Shown: piece by piece, positions 44,509 to 54,674 of the stretch | Layout: every line of letters starts with the position of its first letter | How positions within the stretch are numbered: position 1 is the first letter of the stretch | Assembly (NCBI RefSeq): GCF_007827595.1 | Contig: NZ_VISR01000006.1 | Location: forward strand, 62,001 to 126,000 | Source of the DNA: Streptomyces sp. BK340 | GTDB taxonomy: Bacteria; Actinomycetota; Actinomycetes; Streptomycetales; Streptomycetaceae | Direction of reading: 5' to 3' | DNA: 64,000 nucleotides | Notes under the pieces: generated by a model | What the model was told of the DNA's origin: nothing | The model's database searches: none | Seen by the model: the letters and a program-made list of their open reading frames with translations, nothing else | Made by a program: the position numbers and the translations under genes

Positions 44509-45695
44509 CGACCGAACCGTTGACGGCCGGGGCACCGGCCGAGTACGCGGACCCCGCGCGCGAGCGGCTGCGGCGCTGGCGGCTGGTGCTCGGCGGCGAC
44601 CAGGCCGACGGCACCGGATGCGCCCTGTCCGGCCGGGACGCGGCGATGGACGGAACGCTCACCGCGCTGTACGGCAAGGGGGACAGGCCGCAGACGGGGC
44701 GGGACCGTTCGGCGGCGCTCGGGGCCTCGGCGCCGTCCGTGGCGCGCTGGCTCGGGGACATCCGAACGTACTTCCCGTCCTCCGTCGTCCAGGTCATGCA
44801 GCGCGACGCCATCGACCGGCTGGGGCTGGCCGCGCTGCTGCTGGAGCCGGAGATGCTGGAGGCCGTGGAGGCCGACGTGCACCTGGTCGGCACGCTGCTC
44901 TCGCTCAACAAGGCGATGCCGGAGACGACGAAGGAGACGGCACGGGCGGTCGTGCGCAAGGTGGTCGAGGACCTGGAGAAGCGCCTCGCCACCCGGACCC
45001 GGGCCACCCTCACCGGCGCCCTGGACCGCAGCGCGCGCATCAGCCGGCCGCGCCACCACGACATCGACTGGAACCGCACCATCGCGGCCAATCTCAAGCA
45101 CTACCTGCCCGAGTACCGCACGATCGTCCCGGAGCGGCTCATCGGATACGGGCGGGCCGCACAGTCCGTGAAGAAGGAGGTCATCCTCTGCATCGACCAG
45201 TCGGGCTCGATGGCGGCGTCCGTGGTCTACGCGTCCGTGTTCGGGGCGGTGCTCGCCTCGATGCGCTCGATCAACACCCGGCTGGTCGTGTTCGACACGG
45301 CTGTCGTGGACCTCACCGACCAGCTGGACGACCCGGTCGACGTCCTCTTCGGCACCCAGCTCGGCGGCGGTACGGACATCAACCGGGCGCTCGCCTACTG
45401 CCAGTCGCAGATCACCCGGCCGGCCGAGACGGTGGTCGTGCTGATCAGCGACCTCTACGAGGGCGGCATCCGCAACGAGATGCTCAAGCGGGTCGCGGCG
45501 ATGAAGGCGTCCGGAGTGCAGTTCGTGGCGCTGCTCGCGCTGTCGGACGAGGGGGCGCCCGCCTACGACCGGGAGCATGCGGCCGCGCTCGGGGCGCTCG
45601 GTGCACCCGCCTTCGCCTGCACGCCCGACCTGTTCCCCGAGGTGATGGCGGCGGCGATCGAGAAACGCCCGCTGCCCATACCGGACACCGCATGA
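44505..45695 (+). CDS. vWA domain protein, MoxR partner
   Basis: The product is 396 residues from ATG 44505, overlapping the DUF5682 stop by 4 bp. The N-terminal half is helical (about 1-215). The von Willebrand A domain has a complete MIDAS metal site: CIDQSGSM (about 229-236), the threonine in GGGTDINRA and the aspartate in LISDLYEGG. Proteins of this layout act with MoxR ATPases, recruiting substrates through the metal site. No signal peptide or span is seen, so it acts in the cytoplasm. It closes the three-gene operon. Confidence 0.92.
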   Translation: MTTEPLTAGAPAEYADPARERLRRWRLVLGGDQADGTGCALSGRDAAMDGTLTALYGKGDRPQTGRDRSAALGASAPSVARWLGDIRTYFPSSVVQVMQRDAIDRLGLAALLLEPEMLEAVEADVHLVGTLLSLNKAMPETTKETARAVVRKVVEDLEKRLATRTRATLTGALDRSARISRPRHHDIDWNRTIAANLKHYLPEYRTIVPERLIGYGRAAQSVKKEVILCIDQSGSMAASVVYASVFGAVLASMRSINTRLVVFDTAVVDLTDQLDDPVDVLFGTQLGGGTDINRALAYCQSQITRPAETVVVLISDLYEGGIRNEMLKRVAAMKASGVQFVALLALSDEGAPAYDREHAAALGALGAPAFACTPDLFPEVMAAAIEKRPLPIPDTA

Positions 45696-45817
45696 CGGCG
45701 GACCGAAAAAGGGACATGACTACCCATCGGTAACAGGGGGGTTGCGCTACCTCGGGCCGACCGTGCGAGGATCGAGCCGCCGCCACCCCCCGCCGCGCCG
45801 ACCGGAAGTCACTCGTC

Positions 45818-46618
45818 TTGACCTTGCCAGCCACTGTGTTCGGTATCGCTGTGCGCGTGCTGCGTACGGCGGCCGGGCGGCGTGCGCTGCAACTGGCACT
45901 GCTGGTCGGCGGATTGTTCCTGCTCGGGTTTCTCTGCGGCGAGCAGGCCCAGGCGGCCGAGCGGACGCCGGTGACTCCGGTGGCCTCCGCGATCCCGGTG
46001 ACCGGGCACGAGGACACGCTACGAACCGTCACCGAACGGGTCGTCACCCCCGTGCGGGAGGTCGCGCGGACGACCTCCCGAGCCGTCGACGGGACGCGGA
46101 CCCAGGCGCCCACGCTGCCGGCCGCGTCCCCCGTGCCGCTGCCGAAGCTCCCCGCGGTCCCACCGGTCCCGGAGGTCTCCGTGCCGCCCGTGCACCCGCT
46201 GCCGGCGCCGGTCGCCCCGGGGTCCGGGGCGGAGCGGCACGACAGCACGGCACCGGCGGCCGGCAAGGGGGACCGAGCCCGCACCGAGGCCCGTACCGCC
46301 GTCTCCGCACCGCCGCGGGCCGCCACGTACGGACCGGACTCCGCGCTCCCGGCGCAAGCCCCCCGGACCCCGGCGCACACCTCCGTGCACCGCGCCGCCG
46401 CGGCCGTCGACGCCCCCGCCCGGCCCGCGCCCACCGGAGACCCGGACGGCGTGCTCGGCAAGCAGGCGGCCGTCGGCACCGCGTCCCGCCACGGTGACGC
46501 GTACGCCGTCGCCCTCGACGGCCGGGCGCCCCTGCGGCTCCTGCCCGGCACCACCGCGCGCGTCGACGCGCCCGGGACCCGGGAACGGCACCGGGACATC
46601 CCGGTCTTCCCCGGCTAG
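45818..46618 (+). CDS. Secreted Pro/Ala-rich protein of unknown function
   Basis: The product is 266 residues from TTG 45818 (GGAAG ten bases upstream). A hydrophobic segment (ALQLALLVGGLFLLGFLCG) ending GEQAQAAER is a signal peptide or anchor with a likely AQA cleavage site. The rest is disordered, rich in Pro, Ala and Arg, with VPEVSVPPVHPLPAPV. No catalytic motif is present. It starts 122 bp after the vWA gene with its own likely promoter. The next gene also encodes an exported low-complexity protein, so the two may work together at the cell surface. Confidence 0.65.
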   Translation: MTLPATVFGIAVRVLRTAAGRRALQLALLVGGLFLLGFLCGEQAQAAERTPVTPVASAIPVTGHEDTLRTVTERVVTPVREVARTTSRAVDGTRTQAPTLPAASPVPLPKLPAVPPVPEVSVPPVHPLPAPVAPGSGAERHDSTAPAAGKGDRARTEARTAVSAPPRAATYGPDSALPAQAPRTPAHTSVHRAAAAVDAPARPAPTGDPDGVLGKQAAVGTASRHGDAYAVALDGRAPLRLLPGTTARVDAPGTRERHRDIPVFPG

Positions 46619-46754
46619 GCCAAGGGCCGACCTCCCCGCCACGGACCTGTCGCGCGGGGGCGGAACAGGTCTGCCCACTCCGCCGGACCCGCCGGCCTCC
46701 CCGGCGCCCTCCGGACGGAACCCCCTAGCCGTTTCCGAAGGACTTGACGCACGC

Positions 46755-48749
46755 ATGAACAAGAACATCCGCCGCTCGATCGTGATAGCCGCCGGAGTCA
46801 CCGGCGCCTGGGCCCTCGGCTCGGCCGTGGCCAGCGCCGACGAACTGCCCGCCCCGGCGGTCTCCGTACCCGACACCGAGAGCACCACCGGCACCCTCAC
46901 CGACACCGTGGACGGTGTCCTCACCGACGTCCACGACACCGTCTCCGGCGTGACCGGCACGGCCACCACGGCCGTCTCCGGTGTCGCCGCGAAGGCGCAG
47001 CAGCCGACCCGTACCGTCACCGGCGCAGCCGACCAGGCCCGCCGCTACGTCGACGCGAAGGTCCCGGTCACCGCGAAGATCAGGGGCGGCCAGGCCGTCC
47101 AGGGCGCCCGGGCGGCCCGCGCCGTCCAGGCGCAGACCGAGGCGCACGTGCGGGCGGCGGGCGCCCGGGCCACCGACGAGGCCACCGCGGCGACCCACAC
47201 GGCCACCCACCCGTCCGTGCCCGCCACGCCGGCCACGCCCTCCGCTCCCACCCCGCAGGACGAGATCGACTACCTCTTCGGCCCCCTCGCCTCCTTCGCC
47301 CCCGAGGTGGAGGAGGCCCTGGCGGCCGCCCAGACCAAGCTGCAGGCCACCCAGGCCGCCGCACGCCTGCGGGCCGCGGGGGTCGAGGGCACCGTGCGGA
47401 CGACGGCACAGCGGACCGTGGCCGGGGCGCAGGGCCGTACCGCCGGCGCTGCCGCCCTCGCGGACGGCGAGGCGGCACGGGTGACCGGCGCCGCCGAGGC
47501 CTCCGTCGCCGCCGTCCCCGCGCACGTCACCGGCACGGTCGCCGGTGTCGGGCAGCGGGTCGTCGGCACGGTGCGGGCGGTGTCGGGCACCGTCGCACCC
47601 GTCGTGGACGAGACGACCGCCGCCGCCGTCCCGCCGGTGGCCTCCGCCGCCGTGGCCGGGGTGCTGCCGGTCGCCGGCGAGGCGGTGGCCGGCGTCCAGC
47701 CGGCCGCGGGGCACGTGGTCGCGGGCGTCCAAGGCGCCGCCTCGGGCGCCGTGACGGGCGTCCGGGGGACCGCCACGGGCACCGTGACCGGCGTGCTGCC
47801 CGCCGCCGGGTACGCGGTCGCGGGCGTGCAGGGGACCGCCTCGGGCGCGGTGACGGCCGCGCAGGGCACCGCCACCGGCACGGTCGGGGGCGTGTACCGC
47901 ACCGCCGTGGACGCCGTGACCCAGGTGCACGGACTCGCGGTGGACGCCGGGTACGGCGCGGCCGGGCTCGCCACGGGTGCCGTCGCCGACGTGCACGGGG
48001 TCGGCGCGGATGCCGTGTCCGGCGTGCACGGAGTCGCCACCGGCGCCGTGGGCCAGGTGCACGGGGTCGGTACGGGCGCCGTCACCGGCGTGCACGGTGC
48101 CGCCGCCGGTGCCCTCGCCGACGCGCTGCCCCTCGCCGGCGGGGTCCTCGCGGACGTGCCGCCGTACGCCACCGGGCTGGGCGGCCAGGTGGCCCACGAC
48201 GCCGTGGATGCGGTGCTGCCGCCCGTAGCCGGGACCGCCGTGCACGGGGTCGTGCCGGTCGCCGGGCAGGCCGTGGCGGACGCGGGGACGCTCGCGTACG
48301 GCGTGACGGGCGACGTGCACCCGTTCGCCGAGGGCGTCGCGGGTGCGGTACCGCCGCTCGCCCACGGGGTCACCGGACAGACCGGCGCCTTCGCGGCGGG
48401 AGTGACCGGACAGGTGCCGCCGTTCGCGGCGGGAGTCACCGGTGCCGTGCAGCCGGCCGTAGACATGATCACCGGGACCGTGTCGCCGGTCGTGGGCGGT
48501 GTCGGCGGCAGTGCGAGCGGGCTGGCGTACGGCGTCGCGGGCGAGGCCGGTCCCTACGCGGACGGTGTCGTCGGCGCGACCGCGCCCCTCACGCAGCAGG
48601 TCGGGCCGTTCGCGCAGGACCTCGCCCGGACCGCACAGGTCATGGGCGGTCCACTGGCCGGGCACGGCGTCGCCGGAGCCGAGGGCGTCGCCCACTCCGT
48701 CACCCCGGGTTACGTCCAGGGTCTGGCGCACGGCCACGGCGTGCAGTAG
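46755..48749 (+). CDS. Exported 11-residue-repeat protein
   Basis: The product is 664 residues from ATG 46755. A signal peptide (MNKNIRRSIVIAAGVTG to about residue 30, ASA cleavage) is followed by a ~270-residue Ala/Thr/Val-rich helical part. From residue 302 to 620 the protein consists of 29 consecutive 11-residue units without a single insertion or deletion, such as GVHGVATGAVG and PPFAAGVTGAV. Small residues alternate with Val and Gly. There are no cysteines, no membrane anchor at the C-terminus and no catalytic motif. Unit length recalls the 11-mer helices of apolipoproteins and LEA proteins, but the Gly/Pro content argues against a plain helix. Function unknown; a surface or matrix role is a guess. 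Confidence 0.8.
   Translation: MNKNIRRSIVIAAGVTGAWALGSAVASADELPAPAVSVPDTESTTGTLTDTVDGVLTDVHDTVSGVTGTATTAVSGVAAKAQQPTRTVTGAADQARRYVDAKVPVTAKIRGGQAVQGARAARAVQAQTEAHVRAAGARATDEATAATHTATHPSVPATPATPSAPTPQDEIDYLFGPLASFAPEVEEALAAAQTKLQATQAAARLRAAGVEGTVRTTAQRTVAGAQGRTAGAAALADGEAARVTGAAEASVAAVPAHVTGTVAGVGQRVVGTVRAVSGTVAPVVDETTAAAVPPVASAAVAGVLPVAGEAVAGVQPAAGHVVAGVQGAASGAVTGVRGTATGTVTGVLPAAGYAVAGVQGTASGAVTAAQGTATGTVGGVYRTAVDAVTQVHGLAVDAGYGAAGLATGAVADVHGVGADAVSGVHGVATGAVGQVHGVGTGAVTGVHGAAAGALADALPLAGGVLADVPPYATGLGGQVAHDAVDAVLPPVAGTAVHGVVPVAGQAVADAGTLAYGVTGDVHPFAEGVAGAVPPLAHGVTGQTGAFAAGVTGQVPPFAAGVTGAVQPAVDMITGTVSPVVGGVGGSASGLAYGVAGEAGPYADGVVGATAPLTQQVGPFAQDLARTAQVMGGPLAGHGVAGAEGVAHSVTPGYVQGLAHGHGVQ
47658..48614 (+). 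repeat. 29 tandem 33-bp (11-codon) units
   Basis: The coding sequence keeps an exact 33-bp period over 957 bp. Units are diverged at DNA level but stay in register. Units 1-18 favour a GV.G.A.GAV pattern and later units a P.A.GV.G. pattern, suggesting at least two rounds of expansion. Confidence 0.8.
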
Positions 48750-48899
48750 GGCTGAGCGCCCACGCAGGTTCCGCGGGGGCCGGGAACCCGGACGGCCGAA
48801 CGCCGACGGTCCGTCCGGCCGCACCCCCCGCGGTACGGGGCGGGTGGTCCCCATTGGGGTGGGGATCAACCGCCCCGGGCCTTTCGGGGCCCGTCCAGA

Positions 48900-48933
48900 G
48901 GCCTCACCGGGTCAACCCCAGCCCGGTGAGGCC
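48900..48933 (+). terminator. Hairpin terminator after the repeat-protein gene
   Basis: GGCCTCACCGGG pairs perfectly with CCCGGTGAGGCC (12 bp, 10-base loop), about 150 bp after the stop codon. It separates the gene from sucC. Confidence 0.8.
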
Positions 48934-48984
48934 TCGCGCATCCCCCCCGATCGCGGCACGCCGTGTCAGGAAAACCGGCATCAT

Positions 48985-48998
48985 GTGACAGGTATCAC
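48985..48998. promoter_or_regulatory. Near-match Crp site upstream of sucCD
   Basis: GTGACAGGTATCAC differs from GTG-N6-GNCAC at one position. It lies in the 428-bp gap before sucC (48750-49177), about 180 bp from the start codon. The rest of that gap holds the terminator at 48900 and no gene. Confidence 0.3.
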
Positions 48999-49177
48999 CG
49001 CTCAGGTGTGACCCTCGATTTAGGGAGCCCACGCAAGCGGCGATAACCTGCGAGACGGACATGCCGCGCGCTCGGACACCGTGTGCGCTTCCCTAGTGAC
49101 AGCGGACGTCACGTTGCCCTTCGCGGCACGCCCACGCATCCAACGAACCGCGAGATCACTGATAGGGACGGAAGCGC

Positions 49178-50356
49178 GTGGACCTGTTCGAGTACCAGGC
49201 GAGGGACCTCTTCGCCAAGCACGATGTACCGGTGCTGGCCGGTGAAGTCATCGACACGCCTGAGGCGGCGCGCGAGATCACCGAGCGGCTGGGCGGCAAG
49301 TCCGTCGTCAAGGCGCAGGTGAAGGTCGGTGGTCGCGGCAAGGCCGGTGGCGTCAAGCTGGCCGCCTCCGCGGACGAGGCCGTCGCCCGGGCGACGGACA
49401 TTCTCGGCATGGACATCAAGGGCCACACGGTCCACAAGGTCATGATCGCCGAGACCGCTCCGGAGATCGTCGAGGAGTACTACGTCTCCTTCCTCCTCGA
49501 CCGTGCCAACCGCACCTTCCTCTCCATCGCCTCCGTCGAGGGCGGCATGGAGATCGAGGAGGTGGCGGCCACCCGTCCGGAGGCCGTCGCCAAGACGCCG
49601 ATCGACCCGATCGACGGTGTGGACGAGGCCAAGGCCCGCGAGATCGTCGCGGCCGCCAAGTTCCCGGCCGAGGTCGCCGACAAGGTGGCGAACGTCCTCG
49701 TCAAGCTGTGGGACACCTTCATCAAGTCGGACGCCCTCCTGGTCGAGGTCAACCCGCTCGCGAAGGTCGCCTCCGGCGATGTCATCGCCCTCGACGGCAA
49801 GGTGTCGCTCGACGAGAACGCCGAGTTCCGCCACCCCGAGTACGAGGAACTGCACGACAAGGACGCGGCCAACCCGCTCGAGGCCGCCGCCAAGGCGAAG
49901 GGCCTCAACTACGTCAAGCTCGACGGCGAGGTCGGCATCATCGGCAACGGCGCGGGTCTCGTCATGAGCACCCTGGACGTCGTCGCCTACGCCGGTGAGA
50001 ACCACGGCGGCGTCAAGCCCGCCAACTTCCTGGACATCGGCGGTGGCGCCTCCGCCCAGGTCATGGCGAACGGTCTGGAGATCATCCTGGGCGACCCGGA
50101 CGTCAGGTCCGTGTTCGTCAACGTGTTCGGTGGCATCACCGCGTGTGACGAGGTCGCCAACGGCATCGTCCAGGCCCTGAAGCTCCTGGAGGACCGCGGC
50201 GAGAAGGTCGAGAAGCCGCTCGTCGTCCGCCTCGACGGCAACAACGCCGAGCTGGGCCGCAAGATCCTCACCGACGCCAACCACCCGCTGGTGCAGCGCG
50301 TCGACACCATGGACGGCGCGGCCGACAAGGCCGCCGAGCTGGCCGCCGCCAAGTAA
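49178..50356 (+). CDS. sucC: Succinyl-CoA synthetase (ADP-forming) beta subunit
   Basis: The product is 392 residues from GTG 49178 with GGAAG four bases upstream. With the alpha subunit it converts succinyl-CoA to succinate with ATP formation in the TCA cycle. The ATP-grasp fold starts [19 protein letters not shown] and has [19 protein letters not shown] for nucleotide binding. The C-terminal ligase domain shows [12 protein letters not shown] and [15 protein letters not shown]. Length is normal for the family. sucD follows after 26 bp in the same operon. Confidence 0.97.
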   Translation: MDLFEYQARDLFAKHDVPVLAGEVIDTPEAAREITERLGGKSVVKAQVKVGGRGKAGGVKLAASADEAVARATDILGMDIKGHTVHKVMIAETAPEIVEEYYVSFLLDRANRTFLSIASVEGGMEIEEVAATRPEAVAKTPIDPIDGVDEAKAREIVAAAKFPAEVADKVANVLVKLWDTFIKSDALLVEVNPLAKVASGDVIALDGKVSLDENAEFRHPEYEELHDKDAANPLEAAAKAKGLNYVKLDGEVGIIGNGAGLVMSTLDVVAYAGENHGGVKPANFLDIGGGASAQVMANGLEIILGDPDVRSVFVNVFGGITACDEVANGIVQALKLLEDRGEKVEKPLVVRLDGNNAELGRKILTDANHPLVQRVDTMDGAADKAAELAAAK

Positions 50357-50382
50357 GCACAAGGACGAGGACTCACACCACC

Positions 50383-51267
50383 ATGGCTATCTGGCTCAAC
50401 AAGGACAGCAAGGTCATCGTCCAGGGCATGACCGGCGCCACGGGCATGAAGCACACCAAGCTCATGCTGGGTGACGGCACCCACGTCGTCGGCGGCGTGA
50501 ACCCGCGCAAGGCGGGTCAGACCGTGGACTTCGACGGCACCGAGGTACCCGTGTTCGGCACGGTCGCCGAGGCCATCGAGAAGACCGGCGCCAACGTCTC
50601 CGTCATCTTCGTGCCGGAGAAGTTCACCAAGGACGCGGTCGTCGAGGCCATCGACGCCGAGATCCCGCTGGCCGTCGTGATCACCGAGGGCATCGCCGTG
50701 CACGACACGGCCGCCTTCTGGGCGCACGCCGGCAAGAAGGGCAACAAGACCCGCATCATCGGCCCGAACTGCCCCGGCATCATCACCCCGGGCCAGTCGA
50801 ACGTCGGCATCATCCCGGGCGACATCACGAAGCCGGGCCGCATCGGCCTGGTCTCGAAGTCCGGCACGCTGACGTACCAGATGATGTACGAGCTGCGTGA
50901 CCTCGGCTTCTCGACCGCCGTCGGCATCGGTGGCGACCCGATCATCGGCACCACGCACATCGACGCCCTGGCCGCGTTCCAGGACGACCCCGACACCGAC
51001 CTGATCGTGATGATCGGTGAGATCGGTGGCGACGCCGAGGAGCGCGCGGCCGCGTTCATCAAGGAGAACGTGACCAAGCCGGTCGTCGGTTACGTCGCGG
51101 GCTTCACCGCGCCCGAGGGCAAGACCATGGGCCACGCCGGCGCCATCGTCTCCGGTTCGTCCGGCACCGCCCAGGCGAAGAAGGAGGCCCTCGAGGCCGC
51201 GGGCGTCAAGGTCGGCAAGACCCCGACCGAGACGGCGAAGCTGGCCCGGGAGATCCTGAGCGCCTGA
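50383..51267 (+). CDS. sucD: Succinyl-CoA synthetase (ADP-forming) alpha subunit
   Basis: The product is 294 residues from ATG 50383. The CoA-binding Rossmann domain has [11 protein letters not shown] and [11 protein letters not shown]. The phosphorylated active-site histidine is in [10 protein letters not shown] (about residue 251). It forms the alpha-beta enzyme with SucC. The operon ends at the strong terminator 17 bp downstream. Confidence 0.97.
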   Translation: MAIWLNKDSKVIVQGMTGATGMKHTKLMLGDGTHVVGGVNPRKAGQTVDFDGTEVPVFGTVAEAIEKTGANVSVIFVPEKFTKDAVVEAIDAEIPLAVVITEGIAVHDTAAFWAHAGKKGNKTRIIGPNCPGIITPGQSNVGIIPGDITKPGRIGLVSKSGTLTYQMMYELRDLGFSTAVGIGGDPIIGTTHIDALAAFQDDPDTDLIVMIGEIGGDAEERAAAFIKENVTKPVVGYVAGFTAPEGKTMGHAGAIVSGSSGTAQAKKEALEAAGVKVGKTPTETAKLAREILSA

Positions 51268-51283
51268 GCTTCCTGACTGCGCA

Positions 51284-51322
51284 CCGGTAGGCCCGCCCCG
51301 TTCGCGGGGGCGGGCCTACCGG
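51284..51322 (+). terminator. sucCD terminator
   Basis: CCGGTAGGCCCGCCCC forms a perfect 16-bp stem with its complement across a 7-base loop, followed by CGTTTT. It also faces the convergent gene ending at 51358. Confidence 0.9.
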
Positions 51323-51357
51323 CGTTTTCGCTCGCCGTGCCGGGTGCGGCACGCGGC

Positions 51358-52350
51358 TCAGCGTGCCGTCGGCGCGAGCCGCTCCGGGCCGTTGGACTCC
51401 GTTCGGTGCAGCTTCGCCCGCAGCGCCTGTTCCTCCCGTGACAGGGGACCCATGGCCGGCGGCGGTGGAACCCCCTGTACCGCCTGGGCCGGGGCGATCG
51501 GTGCCTCGTAGTGGGTGGGCGCCGTCCGCAGGGTCAGGGCCGTGGAGCCGATGATCGCGACCGTGAAGGCGATGGCCGCCCGGGTCCAGAACACGTTCCG
51601 GCGTTCGCCGACCGTCCGCACCGTGGGCGGTCTGGCGGCGCGCAGATGCTCCCTGGAGGCCAGTTCCAGCAGCCGTCGGTGCAGTGCGGCGGGATCGGCC
51701 AGTTCCGGGAGGTGCTCGGCCACGGCCGCCCGGGCGCGGGTCAGCCGGCCGGCCGCGGCCGGGGTGCTCGCCTCCGTCTCCGCCGCCGTCTCCGGCAGGT
51801 CGAGGCCGACACCGTCGTACAGGATGAGCGTGCGCCGGTACGACGGCGGGAGCTTCAGCAGCGCCTCCAGCAGCGCCCGGTCGGCCGGGTCGGCGGGCGG
51901 GGGTTCGGGGGACCGGTAGCGCGGACGGAAGGAGTGCCAGGGGGAGAGGGCGTACTCGTAGGCCATCGCCCGGACCCAGCCGCCCGGGTCCCGGTCCTGG
52001 GCCACCTCCGGCCAGCGCTGCCAGGCGAGTTGGAAGGCCCGCTCCACGGCCTCCCGGGCCAGCTCCCGGCGCCCGGTGAGCAGATAGGTCTGGCGCACGA
52101 GGGCTGGGGTGCAGAACGCGTAGAGCGCGTCGAAGGTCTGTGTGGGAGTCAGGGCGTCACCGGTCAGCAGGCGGGCGTACACCTCGCCCTCGTGTCCGCT
52201 CGGGATGCTGCGCCCGCTCTCCCACGAGCGGACCGTGGCCCGGCTGACGCCCACCTGCGTGGCGACCTGAGCCTGCGTCAGCGAGCGGGACTCGCGCAGC
52301 CGGCGGCGTTCCTTCGGTGGTGGCAGCGAGCCGGCGGGGATCTCCGTCAC
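51358..52350 (-). CDS. XRE helix-turn-helix fused to a sigma-factor-like domain and a membrane span
   Basis: The product is 330 residues from GTG 52350. Residues ~10-65 are a Cro/C1-type helix-turn-helix ([23 protein letters not shown]). Residues ~70-225 resemble an ECF sigma factor: a region 2-like part ([25 protein letters not shown], with AWQRWPEV) and a region 4-like part ([19 protein letters not shown]). The sigma 4 recognition helix looks degraded. A single membrane span lies at about 256-276 and a ~55-residue tail would be outside the cell. This fusion is unusual; it may be a membrane-tethered regulator. It diverges from the PerM-like gene across an AT-rich region (52370-52400). Confidence 0.8.
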   Translation of the reverse strand: MTEIPAGSLPPPKERRRLRESRSLTQAQVATQVGVSRATVRSWESGRSIPSGHEGEVYARLLTGDALTPTQTFDALYAFCTPALVRQTYLLTGRRELAREAVERAFQLAWQRWPEVAQDRDPGGWVRAMAYEYALSPWHSFRPRYRSPEPPPADPADRALLEALLKLPPSYRRTLILYDGVGLDLPETAAETEASTPAAAGRLTRARAAVAEHLPELADPAALHRRLLELASREHLRAARPPTVRTVGERRNVFWTRAAIAFTVAIIGSTALTLRTAPTHYEAPIAPAQAVQGVPPPPAMGPLSREEQALRAKLHRTESNGPERLAPTAR

Positions 52351-52449
52351 AGTACCTCACCCCTTCGTACGAAAAAGTACATAAACATATATTGGGCGAC
52401 ACATCCGGGGTTCGGCTGTTACGACGGGAAAGCGCGTGTCGTTGGGAGC

Positions 52450-54609
52450 ATGGCGGTCGTGACGCTGATGACCGCTCGCCGACCGTCGTTGTCGCTGCTG
52501 CTGCACCGGATGCGCGACCGCCCGCCCGGGCTGGGCGCGAGCCTGCTCGGCGGTGCGGTCGCCGCCGGGCTCGGGCTCGGCTCGCTCGCCGTGCTCGTCC
52601 TGGGGCTGTGGATCAGCTCGCCGTACCCCGACAGCGGGCCGGCCGGCGCACTGCACATCGCCGCCGCGCTGTGGCTGCTGGCGCACGGTGTCGAACTGGT
52701 CCGCACCGACACGCTCTCCGGCGCGCCCCAGCCGCTCGGCGTGACCCCGCTGCTGCTGCTCGCGCTGCCGGTGTGGCTGCTCTACCGGGCCGCGCGGGAC
52801 GCGACGGACGCGTCCGCCGAACCCGACGCCCCGCCGCCGGTCCCGGCACGCACGGCGTGGACGGGGGTGGTCCTCGGCTACCTCGGCGTCGGCGTCGCGG
52901 CCGCGCTGTACTGCTCGGGTGGCGAACTGCGTCCCGTGTGGGGCTGGGTGACGGTGTGTCTGCCGCTCGTCGCGGCGAGCGCGGCGGGGGCCGGGGTGTG
53001 GTCGGCGTACGGCCGCCCGCGCGAGCCCGTGCTCGGTGCGCTGATGCTGCTGCCGGGGTCGGTACGGCGGCTGCTGTTCGGGTCGGACGTGCGGGCGCGG
53101 CTGGGTACGGCCGTACGGGCCGCCCTGGCCGGGACGGCGGTGCTCTTCGGGGGCGGGTCGCTGCTGCTCGGCGTCTCGCTGGTCCTGCACGGCGCGGCCG
53201 CCCAGGGGTCCTTCCTGCAGCTGACGGAGGGCTGGACCGGCCGGTTCGCCGTCCTGCTGCTCGGCATCGCGCTGGTCCCCAACGCGGCGGTGTGGTCGGC
53301 GTCCTACGCCCTCGGCCCCGGCTTCGCCCTCGGCGCCGGGCACCTGGTGCACCCCCTCGCCTCGGACCCGGCCCCGCTGCTGCCCCCGTTCCCGCTGCTC
53401 GCGGCCGTGCCGGACGCGGGCGCCGGAACCCCGCTGAACTGGACGGCGGGAGCGGTGCCGGTGGCGGCCGGGGTGACGGTCGCCTGGTTCGTGGGGCGGG
53501 GAGCCGCGGGGTGCGTGGACCCGGAGGCGCAGGATGCGCCGAGAGCGCCCTGGCCGGCCGCGCGGACCGCCGGAGTGCTGGTGCTGTCGGCGCTCCTCTG
53601 CGGAGCGATCCTCGCCCTTCTCGCCGCGTTGTCCGGCGGCCCGCTCGGTGTGGCCGCACTGGCCCGCTTCGGCCCGCTGTGGTGGCAGAGCGGGGGAGCG
53701 GCCGCTCTCTGGCTCACGGTCGCGGGGATGCCGGTGGCGCTGACGGTACGGGCGTGGCGGCTGTGGCGGCGGCGGGCGCGGGGCACGGTTCCGGCGCAGG
53801 GGACGGAGCCGGGGAGCAGGCGGCCGACGGGCACGGGGAGGAGGGCGGCGGGCAGGGCGACGGCCGAGGAGGCCGTGAAGGGGTCCGCGAGAGGGGTGGC
53901 CGAGGAATCCGCGAAGGGTTCCGCGAAGGGTTCTGCGAAGGCCGCCGCGGAGGAACAGACGAAGGAGCAGGCGAAGGAAACGCGCGCGAAGGCGACCAGG
54001 CCGGGGAAGGCGCCGAAGACCCGGGCCCACCAGCAGGACGCCCCCTCCCCCCTCGCCCGGCCCGACGAGGACGAGGGGTACGACGTCCTGCCCGCCGCCG
54101 ACCCGTTCCCCCCGGCCTGGCACGACGACGTGGCCCGAGCCGCCCGCTGGGCGGCCCTGCGAGCGGCGTCGCCCCCCCTGGGCGCGCCCGCCCCGCCCGC
54201 CGGACCCGATTGGCCACCCCTGCGGGCCCCATCGCCCCCGGCAGCCGCCCACGCACCCGCGCCGGAGTCCCAGCTGCCGCTGGTCGGCCGTTCACCCGCA
54301 CCGGATCCATCGCCCCCGGCAGCCGCCCACGCACCCGCGCCGGAGTCCCAGCTGCCGTTGGTCGGGCGTTCTCCCGCGCTGGATCCGTCGCCCGAACGGG
54401 GAGGCCGTGCACCTGTGCCGGAGCCTCTGCCGCCGTCAGTCGGCCGTTCACCCGCGCTGGATCCGTCGCCTCCGGCAGCCGCCCAGGCACCTGTGCCGGA
54501 GTCCTCGATCCCGCCGGTCGCCGCCCCTGCACCCGCCCCGGAGTCCTCGCCTCCCGCGGACGCCCATCACCGGCCCACCGAATCCCCCGACTCGGAATCC
54601 GCCCGCTGA
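52450..54609 (+). CDS. PerM-like (DUF6350) multi-pass membrane protein with long repeat tail
   Basis: About 719 residues from ATG 52450; GTG 52459 and ATG 52468 are alternatives. Residues ~20-440 contain about nine membrane spans typical of DUF6350, the family of the mycobacterial cell-division-linked protein PerM (family knowledge). The cytoplasmic tail starts with a Lys/Ala/Glu helix-prone stretch ([16 protein letters not shown]) and ends in Pro/Ala-rich repeats of 26 residues, including two nearly identical copies of the unit ending LVGRSPA. The tail length is unusual and probably variable between strains. The gene lies tail to tail with a membrane protein gene. Confidence 0.83.
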   Translation: MAVVTLMTARRPSLSLLLHRMRDRPPGLGASLLGGAVAAGLGLGSLAVLVLGLWISSPYPDSGPAGALHIAAALWLLAHGVELVRTDTLSGAPQPLGVTPLLLLALPVWLLYRAARDATDASAEPDAPPPVPARTAWTGVVLGYLGVGVAAALYCSGGELRPVWGWVTVCLPLVAASAAGAGVWSAYGRPREPVLGALMLLPGSVRRLLFGSDVRARLGTAVRAALAGTAVLFGGGSLLLGVSLVLHGAAAQGSFLQLTEGWTGRFAVLLLGIALVPNAAVWSASYALGPGFALGAGHLVHPLASDPAPLLPPFPLLAAVPDAGAGTPLNWTAGAVPVAAGVTVAWFVGRGAAGCVDPEAQDAPRAPWPAARTAGVLVLSALLCGAILALLAALSGGPLGVAALARFGPLWWQSGGAAALWLTVAGMPVALTVRAWRLWRRRARGTVPAQGTEPGSRRPTGTGRRAAGRATAEEAVKGSARGVAEESAKGSAKGSAKAAAEEQTKEQAKETRAKATRPGKAPKTRAHQQDAPSPLARPDEDEGYDVLPAADPFPPAWHDDVARAARWAALRAASPPLGAPAPPAGPDWPPLRAPSPPAAAHAPAPESQLPLVGRSPAPDPSPPAAAHAPAPESQLPLVGRSPALDPSPERGGRAPVPEPLPPSVGRSPALDPSPPAAAQAPVPESSIPPVAAPAPAPESSPPADAHHRPTESPDSESAR
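54231..54540 (+). repeat. 78-bp tandem repeats in the PerM-like gene tail
   Basis: The unit starting ATCGCCCCCGGCAGCC at 54231 recurs at 54309 with only a few changes. A third unit (54387-54464) and part of a fourth are more diverged. The period of 78 bp keeps the reading frame (26 codons). Confidence 0.75.
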
Positions 54610-54674
54610 GCCCTCTACCGGAAGAGCCACCCGCTGCGCCCGGCTCGGGAGGTGCCTGCCGGGCCCCACAGGGG

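Noticed and set aside
42082..44535. Long antisense open frame opposite the DUF5682 gene
   Set aside because: Typical GC-rich shadow frame; the plus strand has overlapping starts, MIDAS/AAA neighbours and correct codon bias.
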